DNA of 5,892 nt from Saprospiraceae bacterium (lineage in GTDB: Bacteria > Bacteroidota > Bacteroidia > Chitinophagales > Saprospiraceae): contig SLKL01000168.1 of assembly GCA_007134625.1 (NCBI GenBank), forward strand, positions 1 to 5,892, read 5' to 3'. Below, piece after piece: positions 1 through 5,892 of the stretch (position 1 is its first letter; each line of letters begins with the position of its first letter). The notes beneath the pieces were generated by a model. That model did no database searches. It was not told where the DNA came from and saw only the letters and a list, made by a program, of their open reading frames with translations. The translations under genes were made by a program, and so were the position numbers.

Positions 1-777
1 AGTGTTAGCTGGAATACAGACTTTTTTGGAGAAAATGATGATCTGGTATTGATCGAAAGTACAGCAAGCGAGGAGGATTTTAAATTCACGAAAACACTAA
101 GACTTGCTGTATTTGATACGGGACTGGTGATTTTGCCGATATTAGCTGCTGAAACGGTTTTGGCAGATGGTCAGATCGATATACAGGTTTCTGATGAGCT
201 ACAGCTAAGGATTGTACTGCCGGAAGATCTCAAAGGGGAATTACAGCCCATTAAGGATATTATAGAAGACCCCGCTCCCTCCTTTTTATGGCTGTATTTT
301 GCCATTGCTTTGTTGGTGCTTTTATTAGTATTGCTCATATGGTTGATGGTAAGGAGGCAAAAAAAATCTCAATTACCACCTGAACCCAAACCTGATTTTT
401 CTGCTATCAATCCCGAAGAATGGGCGATCAGGCAAATTCACGAGCTCAGAAAAAATACAGTCGATGACCCTGAAGCTGAGGAGGCTTATTTTACGCGACT
501 CAGTTATATCTTTAGAAATTGGATGAAAAATCGCTTTGGATTTAAAGCCATTGAGATGACCGGAAGTGAATTGACGGAGGAGTTGGAGGATAGAGAAATT
601 TATGATTCCACCGACCTTCAGGAAATCAAATCAATGATTGGCAAAATTGAGCAGATAAAATATGCCAAAGGAATGCCGGATGAGGGATTCAGAGAATTGT
701 CAACCAACTATATTGAGAGCCTGATACAAAGGCAGAAACAGGAGTTAGAAAATCAAAAGGAGGTTGGCGATGATTGA
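1..777 (+). CDS. BatD-like single-pass membrane protein of the Bat operon (5' end cut by the window)
   Basis: The frame is open from the first base, so the gene starts left of the window; the TTG at 49 is only an internal Leu codon and should not be taken as the start. The visible 258 residues have three parts. Residues 1-94 look like the end of an extracytoplasmic beta-rich domain, with a 'FDTG..ILP' motif near 38-46 and a 'PIKDIIEDP' segment near 83-91, both resembling conserved spots of Bacteroidota BatD-like proteins. A strongly hydrophobic membrane span lies at about 95-117 and ends in the basic stop MVRRQKK. A charged, mostly helical cytoplasmic tail of about 140 residues follows. The stop overlaps the start of the VWA gene by 8 bases, so the two are translationally coupled. 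In related genomes this position (between a DUF58 gene and batA) is held by such a protein. The exact molecular role is not known; a scaffold or partner of the VWA/MoxR machinery is inferred. Confidence 0.75.
   Translation, partial: SVSWNTDFFGENDDLVLIESTASEEDFKFTKTLRLAVFDTGLVILPILAAETVLADGQIDIQVSDELQLRIVLPEDLKGELQPIKDIIEDPAPSFLWLYFAIALLVLLLVLLIWLMVRRQKKSQLPPEPKPDFSAINPEEWAIRQIHELRKNTVDDPEAEEAYFTRLSYIFRNWMKNRFGFKAIEMTGSELTEELEDREIYDSTDLQEIKSMIGKIEQIKYAKGMPDEGFRELSTNYIESLIQRQKQELENQKEVGDD
757..763 (+). promoter_or_regulatory. Shine-Dalgarno sequence for batA that decides its start
   Basis: AAGGAGG lies 6 bases before the ATG at 770, which is ideal spacing. An in-frame TTG at 764 touches this sequence directly and cannot be served by it, so ATG 770 is the better start. 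The site lies inside the last codons of the upstream gene. Strong Shine-Dalgarno sites are uncommon in Bacteroidota, and here it may support re-initiation at the overlapping stop/start. Confidence 0.7.
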
Positions 778-1786
778 AAATCTCTTTAATTGGGGCTTTG
801 AGCAACCGTTGTTTTTGCTATTACTCATTCCATGGTTGTTGATGCTGCTCTGGAAAAAAGGTGGTGGGCACCGTAAGGCTAAGGGACAGACCGGATTTCT
901 TTTTCCGATAAGTAATTCAGACAAAAATACATCAGATACGGTATGGGCCAGGGTTTTTAATTTCAAAAAATGGTTTTTGGACCTTGCTATTTTAATGTTG
1001 ATTTTTGTCTTTGCGCGTCCGGGTAATTTCAGTGAAGAAATGATAATTGAAGGGGAGAGTGTTGATATCATGATAGCCATCGACCTTTCAAGTTCCATGC
1101 TTGCTACAGACTTTTATCCTGACCGTCTCGAGGTAGCCAAAGAATTGATGGCTGATTTTATCGACAGTAGGCCTGTGGACAGAATTGGTATAGTTGCCTT
1201 TGCCGGTGAAAGTTTTACCCTCAGTCCTTTAACCACCGACCACAATATGTTAAAGGAGCTGATACCCGATCTTCATTGCGGGATGATTGCAGATGGAACG
1301 GCTATTGGTATGGGTTTGGCCACAGCACTTGCTCGTATGCGTGAGACGCCTCCTGAATCCGGACTGGTTATTTTGCTTACAGACGGAGTAAACAATACTG
1401 GAACCATCGACCCCATGACTGCAGCGCGCATGGCCGAGCAAATGGGAATAACTGTTTATTCTATAGGAGTTGGTTCAGAAGGTATTGCCCGCGCTCCTGT
1501 CAGAAGAAACATTGACGGCTCACTTGTTTTTGGGAATGTACGGGTAGAAATCGATGAAGCATTGCTCAGAGAAATGTCGGCTTTAACCGGTGGTCGCTAC
1601 TTCAGGGCAGACCGCGAAGAAACACTTCAGGAAATTTATGACCTGATCAATGAACTTGAGGCCACAGAAATCACGGTAGAGTCTGTAAGACACTTCCAAT
1701 CCTGGTTTCGAATCCCACTCGGTCTCGCATTGGTCTTTTGTCTGCTATACCTGATTCCTGATGTTGTTTTCAGGAAGTTTCCGTAG
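770..1786 (+). CDS. batA: BatA-type VWA domain membrane protein
   Basis: The protein has 338 residues, about the usual length for BatA. Hydrophobic segments lie at about 13-28 and 67-83, and a C-terminal span at about 314-330. The VWA domain follows the second span and runs from about 98 to 290. It has a complete metal-ion-dependent adhesion site: D105-x-S107-x-S109, T177 in 'DGTAIG', and D205 in 'LLTDGVNN'. Further BatA hallmarks are 'YSIGVG' (230-235), 'IDEALL' (261-266) and 'TGGRYFRA' (273-280). Known family facts: BatA belongs to the Bacteroides aerotolerance cluster, where VWA proteins are thought to work with a MoxR AAA+ ATPase in envelope stress or protein maturation; the substrate is not established. 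The gene overlaps the upstream BatD-like gene by 8 bases and is its operon partner. No batB follows, which is unusual. The start was chosen from the Shine-Dalgarno spacing. An intact MIDAS and all three spans argue for a functional protein. Confidence 0.9.
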   Translation: MIENLFNWGFEQPLFLLLLIPWLLMLLWKKGGGHRKAKGQTGFLFPISNSDKNTSDTVWARVFNFKKWFLDLAILMLIFVFARPGNFSEEMIIEGESVDIMIAIDLSSSMLATDFYPDRLEVAKELMADFIDSRPVDRIGIVAFAGESFTLSPLTTDHNMLKELIPDLHCGMIADGTAIGMGLATALARMRETPPESGLVILLTDGVNNTGTIDPMTAARMAEQMGITVYSIGVGSEGIARAPVRRNIDGSLVFGNVRVEIDEALLREMSALTGGRYFRADREETLQEIYDLINELEATEITVESVRHFQSWFRIPLGLALVFCLLYLIPDVVFRKFP

Positions 1787-1844
1787 GGTGGTTTAAATTT
1801 TTCCATATCTTTTCTAGATTGCAGTTAATATTTTTTAACAAAAA

Positions 1845-1876
1845 TTTGTGCATTTGTTTTTGGCTATATACCTTTG
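1845..1876 (+). promoter_or_regulatory. Bacteroidota-type promoter for the TPR lipoprotein gene
   Basis: TTTG at 1845-1848 (-33 element) is followed after exactly 20 bases by TACCTTTG at 1869-1876 (-7 element). This matches the known Bacteroidota primary sigma factor consensus TTTG-N19-21-TAnnTTTG without a mismatch. Transcription would begin near 1881-1884, leaving a leader of about 20 bases before the ATG at 1903. The leader is A-rich and has no Shine-Dalgarno sequence, as is typical of Bacteroidota. A second TTTG at 1853-1856 is too close (12 bases) to serve as the -33 element. Confidence 0.7.
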
Positions 1877-1902
1877 GTTAAATTTCTGTTAAAAAATCCA
1901 AA

Positions 1903-2655
1903 ATGGGTTCATATTTTTTTTTTAATGCCACCTTTTCTTTAAAGTTAGGTCTAATAGTAATTATTGGTTTCTCAATAACTGCATGTGACAGCGATAGAAG
2001 GGAGGCGAGAGCTGAAAGACACATGAATCTTGGCATTCAGAATTACTACAAGAACGACAAGGATGAAGCACTAAAACAACTGACCCGATCTATAAGGATA
2101 AGTCACAATCTGCAAAATGCATTTGCCTATAAAATCAAGATACTACTGGAGGCGGATCAAATTGATGAAGCGACCAAGTCTGCGGGAAAATTTATGGAAA
2201 TGGAGTCACGGGATTTAGATATTGATTTCAATGTTGGGATGCTATTTTTTGAGAAGGAAGAATACCCTACTGCTATTAATTTTTTTAATCTTATTTTAGA
2301 AGAAGATCCTTATCATCAAAGTGCGCTTGTTAACAGGGGTATTGCGTATTTTAATATAGATAAAAGAGATAAATCATATGAAGATTTAACTTTTGTCATT
2401 GAAAATCTCAGATCGAATACTGAGGTATTAGTTAGTCGTGGTGTACTCTTTTTATACATGGAACGATATGAGCTTGCAAAAAGAGATTTTTCCGATGCCT
2501 TAGAGTTTGATAAAGAAGATGGTGAAATATATCATTACCTTGGTCTTACAGATTTATTCATGGGAAATTTAGAATCTGCCTGCCAACACTTTAACCAAGC
2601 ATCCCAACTTATGTATTTCAGATCAATGGAAATGTATGAAAAATACTGTCAATAA
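1903..2655 (+). CDS. TPR-repeat lipoprotein, six tandem repeats
   Basis: The 250-residue protein begins with a hydrophobic signal (about 11-27) ending in a lipobox, I25-T-A-C28, so it should be lipid-anchored through Cys28. From residue 37 to 240 it can be divided into six consecutive 34-residue tetratricopeptide repeats (37-70, 71-104, 105-138, 139-172, 173-206, 207-240). The Gly at repeat position 8 is in register in five of them (G44, G112, G146, G180, G214), with Ala at position 20 in most (A56, A90, A124, A192, A226). TPR solenoids bind other proteins; the partner here is unknown. ATG 1903 is the only plausible start: a stop at 1879 lies upstream in frame, and no ATG, GTG or TTG occurs between it and the lipobox. 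The n-region is odd, Phe-rich with no basic residue before K14. The gene has its own promoter and is more AT-rich than batA. It could be a distant stand-in for BatC-type TPR proteins of Bat loci, but I cannot show that. Confidence 0.85.
   Translation: MGSYFFFNATFSLKLGLIVIIGFSITACDSDRREARAERHMNLGIQNYYKNDKDEALKQLTRSIRISHNLQNAFAYKIKILLEADQIDEATKSAGKFMEMESRDLDIDFNVGMLFFEKEEYPTAINFFNLILEEDPYHQSALVNRGIAYFNIDKRDKSYEDLTFVIENLRSNTEVLVSRGVLFLYMERYELAKRDFSDALEFDKEDGEIYHYLGLTDLFMGNLESACQHFNQASQLMYFRSMEMYEKYCQ
1914..1923 (+). repeat. Homopolymer run of ten T inside codons 4-7 of the TPR lipoprotein gene
   Basis: Ten consecutive T encode the end of Tyr4 and Phe5-7. One extra T would bring TAA immediately after the run; one fewer would give a stop (CTT-TAA) a few codons later. 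Only the present length, or a change by three, keeps the gene open. Such a run can slip during replication or transcription, so it may act as an on/off switch. That function is inferred, not shown. Confidence 0.55.
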
Positions 2656-2667
2656 CCATTTTATCTT

Positions 2668-5600
2668 TTATAATGGAGGACCTTGATTTTGGATTTTGAA
2701 TACTTTCATTCCCTCGTTATTGTTAATAAGAATAAAACTTTCTCCCTGATTTTGGATGTTAATTTTCTTAAGTTTTCTGGCTTCACCTGAGGCCCATAAT
2801 CCATGATATCTATTTTCCATGAAATCAAATGATCCATCTCCATTTCCAAGCAACAAAACACCCTTAGAGGCATCGTAAGCTGCAGATTCAGGTTCAGGCC
2901 AAAGGTGATTTCCAACGAGTAATAAATCTAAATTTCCATCCCCATTGAAATCACCACTTTTAATGTCAAAAACAATAGACACCTGAGCTTCAAGGGGTAG
3001 AGGTTGGGGAACATATTTTCCGTCCTTGAGAAAAAATATACTGCTTTCTAAATGATACACCTCCATTTTTAGCGCATTTTCTATTTGATCGGGAGACAGC
3101 ACCTCTTCAATAGTAGCATTGGAATAATGTTGGTATCTGGGAAATTGTCTTCTCCATAAAGGGAGCTGTGTTAGTAATAGATCCCTCCCCGGATATGGAT
3201 AGACTTTCCCTCCTTTGACATAAGCCATAATGGGATCTATCATACCATTGTTATCAAAGTCGTCAGCAAACATCAATAGGGGTTTGCTATGTGAGGCTTT
3301 AAATCGGGCATTTAATCCAAGATTACCACCTACAATTTCCATTTTACCGTCACCGGTGAGGTCTTCAATTAGCAACGTATTCCACCAGCCATGTGTCTTG
3401 TCTAATCCAAGATCAGCTGTAATTTCTTCAAATTGATCACCAGTCCAACTAAAGACATGGATAGGCATCCATTCACCGGTTACGATTAGTTCATCTGTTC
3501 CATTTCCTGTAATATCTGCAGCTTTTATGGTGGTTATCATACCCAGACGGTCAAATTCAGGCAAAACTCTTGAGGTTACATTTGTAAGATCTCCATTCCT
3601 GTTCTGGAGAATATAACTCACCGGAGGCAAAGGGTAATTTAGCGGTAGAGCTCTCCCACCTGAAAAAATAAATGGTTCACCACCACCTTCAAAGTCATGT
3701 ACTAAAAGAGGACCTGAGCAACTTGGAATATTGGGGAAGCTGGTACTTCTCTCAAAATTCCCGTCACCCTTATTCAAATACAATCTGTCGTTATACAGTG
3801 GATTATTTACACCATATGCATAACCACCACTTAGTACAATTAAATCCTGTAATCCATTTCCATTGATATCAAGAAAGCTTGCATCCACATCTTCGTACAT
3901 AAAATCAGTTTCAAAGGCAGGAACTACTTGTCTGGTGAATGTTCCATCAGCTCCTTGTAGATATAAAGCCGAAGCTTGTCCCTCTGCTCCACCAATAAAG
4001 ACATCATCCATGCCATTCCCTGTAACATCAGCTACTGCAACGGCAGGACCCAATCTTGATAATCTATGAGGTAATAGTCGCTCTCTGTTCAGGTCTTCAA
4101 AGTCGTTTTCTTCGTGCACAAAATCAATACCTGCAACACCTGTTATATCTAAAAAATAACGATCTTCAGTTTTCAAATCAGGATAGTTAAATCTACCCTC
4201 TGGACTATATTCTACATGAATTCTTTGATTAGCATCTATATTGGTCAGTTTTTGATAGGTATTGTCCGGCCAGACAATCAACAACTCCTCTACCACATCT
4301 GCTTGTCCAAGGCCAAAATGAAACATATGCTCACTAGTTGAAAGAAAACCCCTGTTTCCATTCATTTCGAGATACTGGGTCAAATCGCCGGTAGTAGCCC
4401 AAGCCTTGGCACCAATACCTCTTGTATTGTTTCCGGGACCCTTCAATGTGATCTGAAGGTAGTTGTTATCCGAACCGAGGTTTCTTTTAATAAATGCTGG
4501 ACTGTTAATATTGCTGACTACCAGATCGAGATTTCCATCACCGTTTAAATCAGCATAGACTGAACCACTGGAAATAGAAGGTTGATCAATATTCCAATGT
4601 GAAGTAGCATTGAAAAAAGTTAAATCCCCATTGTTTAAATACATGTAGTTCGGGAGTGGTGTAGTAGGTATCATATCGAGAAATTCATTGATATTAGGGA
4701 ATCTTCCCCTGTAGACTCCTCCTGTTCGTTCAATACTGTCTCTTGTATAGGTGGTGTAATCCAGATCCGTTACATCTCTTAGATAGCCGTTAGCTATGTA
4801 TAAGTCCTTCCATCCATCATTGTCAAAATCAGCAAATAGTGCTCCCCAACTCCAGTCTGTCGCATGTACACCTGCTAATCTGGAAATTTCACTAAACTCC
4901 AGTTTTCCATCTGAATTCACACCGCGGTTTTGTTGTAGGACATTTCGCAAATACTGAAATCCATATCCGTATTCCATCAGAAGATTCCTTCTTGATACTT
5001 TCATGATATTGGACAATTCTTTATAGCGAACATGATCTTCTGCCAGCATATCCAATACCACGATATCGGGCAATCCATTATTAGTAAAATCTGCAATATC
5101 CGCACCCATACTGTTTTCACTCATCGCATTGAAGTACTCCATAGCTTTATCCGTAAACGTACCGTCACCGTTGTTGATATACAAATGGTCAGGCTCAATA
5201 AAGTCATTTCCAACAAATATATCAGGTAGTCCATTCATATTAATATCCGCAACAATCACACTTAATCCAAAAGCAGAATTAAGCACTCCTGCACTTTCAC
5301 TGATATCTTCAAATCTTCCGTTTACATTTCTCAATAAGCGATCAGAATCATAATCTGTTCTGGGAGACGTAAGTCTTTCTAAACTACCATCAGGATTTTC
5401 GCGCAATCGAATATTTGCCGATTCAGAAAAAATCAGTGGATGGTTAAGGACATAAACATCCAGATAACCATTTCCATCCATATCGAAAAAATTGACATGA
5501 TTGGAGTTGTCAGCAAGATCAAGCCCAAAATCAGCAGCCATTTCTGTAAAAGTGAGATCGCCGTTGTTGATATACAGTAGATTTCGCTTGAATGGTCCGT

Positions 5601-5892
5601 CATCCTTACCAGTTCTTGATACATATATATCCAAAAGTCCGTTTCCATTGATATCCACCATTGTGGCTCCTGTTTTAAATCCACCGGGAGCACCCACACC
5701 CGCCTGATTGGTAATATCTTCAAATTCAAAATTCCCTTTATTTAAGTACAATCGATTTCTGCCAAAAGTCGATACAAAGTAAAGGTCCGGCAGACCGTTC
5801 CCATTAATATCCCCAACAGCTACACCGCCTCCATTATAGAGGTATTCATAGGTCAAAATATTATAGTCGTAATTTTCCCGTATGGTATTTTC
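2668..5892 (-). CDS. Large FG-GAP/VCBS repeat protein with ASPIC/UnbV domain (CRTAC1 family; 5' end cut by the window)
   Basis: The frame is open to the right edge, giving 1074 visible residues. The TTG at 5856 is internal: the 12 codons before it (ENTIRENYDYNI) read like the conserved stretch preceding 'LTYEYLYNGGGVAVGD' in this family. A short N-terminus with the export signal is missing. Residues 1-470 form a first beta-propeller lobe that includes 'TDWSWG' (345-350). Residues about 482-562 are an ASPIC/UnbV domain ('GIGAK' from 492, 'HFGLGQA' 525-531, 'WPD' 541-543). A second lobe starts near 578, with 'LGPAVAVAD' (614-622) mirroring the start of lobe one. Thirteen calcium-binding loops of the form D-x-[DNT]-x-[DN]-G-x-x-[DE] begin at D28, 80, 137, 216, 268, 355, 448, 622, 675, 793, 844, 878 and 981. 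Relatives are exported, often surface lipoproteins, and some occur near SusC/SusD-like genes. The ligand is unknown. The gene converges on the TPR lipoprotein gene, so the two are not co-transcribed. Confidence 0.9.
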   Translation of the reverse strand, partial: ENTIRENYDYNILTYEYLYNGGGVAVGDINGNGLPDLYFVSTFGRNRLYLNKGNFEFEDITNQAGVGAPGGFKTGATMVDINGNGLLDIYVSRTGKDDGPFKRNLLYINNGDLTFTEMAADFGLDLADNSNHVNFFDMDGNGYLDVYVLNHPLIFSESANIRLRENPDGSLERLTSPRTDYDSDRLLRNVNGRFEDISESAGVLNSAFGLSVIVADINMNGLPDIFVGNDFIEPDHLYINNGDGTFTDKAMEYFNAMSENSMGADIADFTNNGLPDIVVLDMLAEDHVRYKELSNIMKVSRRNLLMEYGYGFQYLRNVLQQNRGVNSDGKLEFSEISRLAGVHATDWSWGALFADFDNDGWKDLYIANGYLRDVTDLDYTTYTRDSIERTGGVYRGRFPNINEFLDMIPTTPLPNYMYLNNGDLTFFNATSHWNIDQPSISSGSVYADLNGDGNLDLVVSNINSPAFIKRNLGSDNNYLQITLKGPGNNTRGIGAKAWATTGDLTQYLEMNGNRGFLSTSEHMFHFGLGQADVVEELLIVWPDNTYQKLTNIDANQRIHVEYSPEGRFNYPDLKTEDRYFLDITGVAGIDFVHEENDFEDLNRERLLPHRLSRLGPAVAVADVTGNGMDDVFIGGAEGQASALYLQGADGTFTRQVVPAFETDFMYEDVDASFLDINGNGLQDLIVLSGGYAYGVNNPLYNDRLYLNKGDGNFERSTSFPNIPSCSGPLLVHDFEGGGEPFIFSGGRALPLNYPLPPVSYILQNRNGDLTNVTSRVLPEFDRLGMITTIKAADITGNGTDELIVTGEWMPIHVFSWTGDQFEEITADLGLDKTHGWWNTLLIEDLTGDGKMEIVGGNLGLNARFKASHSKPLLMFADDFDNNGMIDPIMAYVKGGKVYPYPGRDLLLTQLPLWRRQFPRYQHYSNATIEEVLSPDQIENALKMEVYHLESSIFFLKDGKYVPQPLPLEAQVSIVFDIKSGDFNGDGNLDLLLVGNHLWPEPESAAYDASKGVLLLGNGDGSFDFMENRYHGLWASGEARKLKKINIQNQGESFILINNNEGMKVFKIQNQGPPL

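Noticed and set aside
764..769. TTG at 764 as the batA start
   Set aside because: It directly abuts the Shine-Dalgarno sequence, leaving no spacing, whereas ATG 770 is ideally placed.
745..1098. Minus-strand open frame of 117 codons opposite the start of batA
   Set aside because: It lies opposite a well-supported VWA gene, has no recognisable domain, and its composition fits a reverse-frame shadow.
1987..2010. Acidic residues after Cys28 (CDSD) of the TPR lipoprotein as a surface export signal
   Set aside because: Only two Asp, followed by two Arg; it does not clearly match described Bacteroidota surface-lipoprotein signals, so the final membrane location is left open.
2656..2676. Weak inverted repeat CCATT...AATGG between the convergent stops as a bidirectional terminator
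   Set aside because: The stem is only five pairs, AT-rich, with a mismatch next to it and no proper T run on either side; too weak to call.
3230..4069. Several plus-strand open frames of 64-68 codons opposite the FG-GAP gene
   Set aside because: They are short antisense shadows of a continuous family-matching coding frame, and I saw no convincing start signals for them.
5433..5729. Minus-strand open frame of 98 codons within the FG-GAP gene
   Set aside because: It is an alternate frame of the FG-GAP gene on the same strand; its Trp/Met-rich repeats arise from the repeated calcium-loop DNA read out of frame.
2668..5892. Calling the large protein an integrin or RNA-binding protein
   Set aside because: FG-GAP loops resemble integrin calcium sites and relatives are sometimes labelled RNA-binding, but the ASPIC/UnbV domain and layout fit the CRTAC1-type exported family better.

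Overview
The window looks like chromosomal DNA from a member of the Bacteroidota or a close relative (Balneolota/Rhodothermota-like). Four things point there: a Bat-type (BatD-like / BatA) gene pair, a sequence matching the Bacteroidota -33/-7 promoter consensus (TTTG-N20-TAnnTTTG), a leaderless-style A-rich translation start on the lipoprotein gene, and a very large CRTAC1/ASPIC-UnbV protein of the type common in marine Bacteroidota. I cannot fix the genus. The DNA is moderately AT-rich, with no RNA genes, insertion sequences, CRISPR arrays or tRNAs visible.

Layout. Bases 1-1786 (+) are the downstream part of a Bat operon: the 3' part of a membrane-anchored BatD-like protein, overlapping by 8 bases a complete BatA-type von Willebrand factor A (VWA) protein. 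A strong Shine-Dalgarno sequence for batA sits inside the end of the upstream gene. The operon's usual upstream partners (MoxR ATPase, DUF58 protein) would lie left of the window. No batB follows batA. Instead there is a 116-base gap that carries a promoter, then a separate gene for a lipoprotein built of six TPR repeats (1903-2655, +). Its first codons contain a run of ten T.

Bases 2668-5892 (-) hold one very long gene that runs off the right edge. It encodes a secreted or surface protein with two FG-GAP/VCBS propeller lobes separated by an ASPIC/UnbV domain and 13 calcium-binding loops. It converges on the TPR gene with only 12 bases between the stop codons.

How they work together: the BatD-like and BatA proteins probably act together in the inner membrane/periplasm with a MoxR chaperone. 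The TPR lipoprotein may be a functional neighbour, since TPR proteins (BatC and others) are common in Bat loci, but it has its own promoter and a different base composition, so this is inference. The FG-GAP protein is probably an unrelated transcription unit. I see nothing that I would call a new system. The best leads are the possible phase-variable T tract in the TPR lipoprotein gene and the batA locus that lacks batB.
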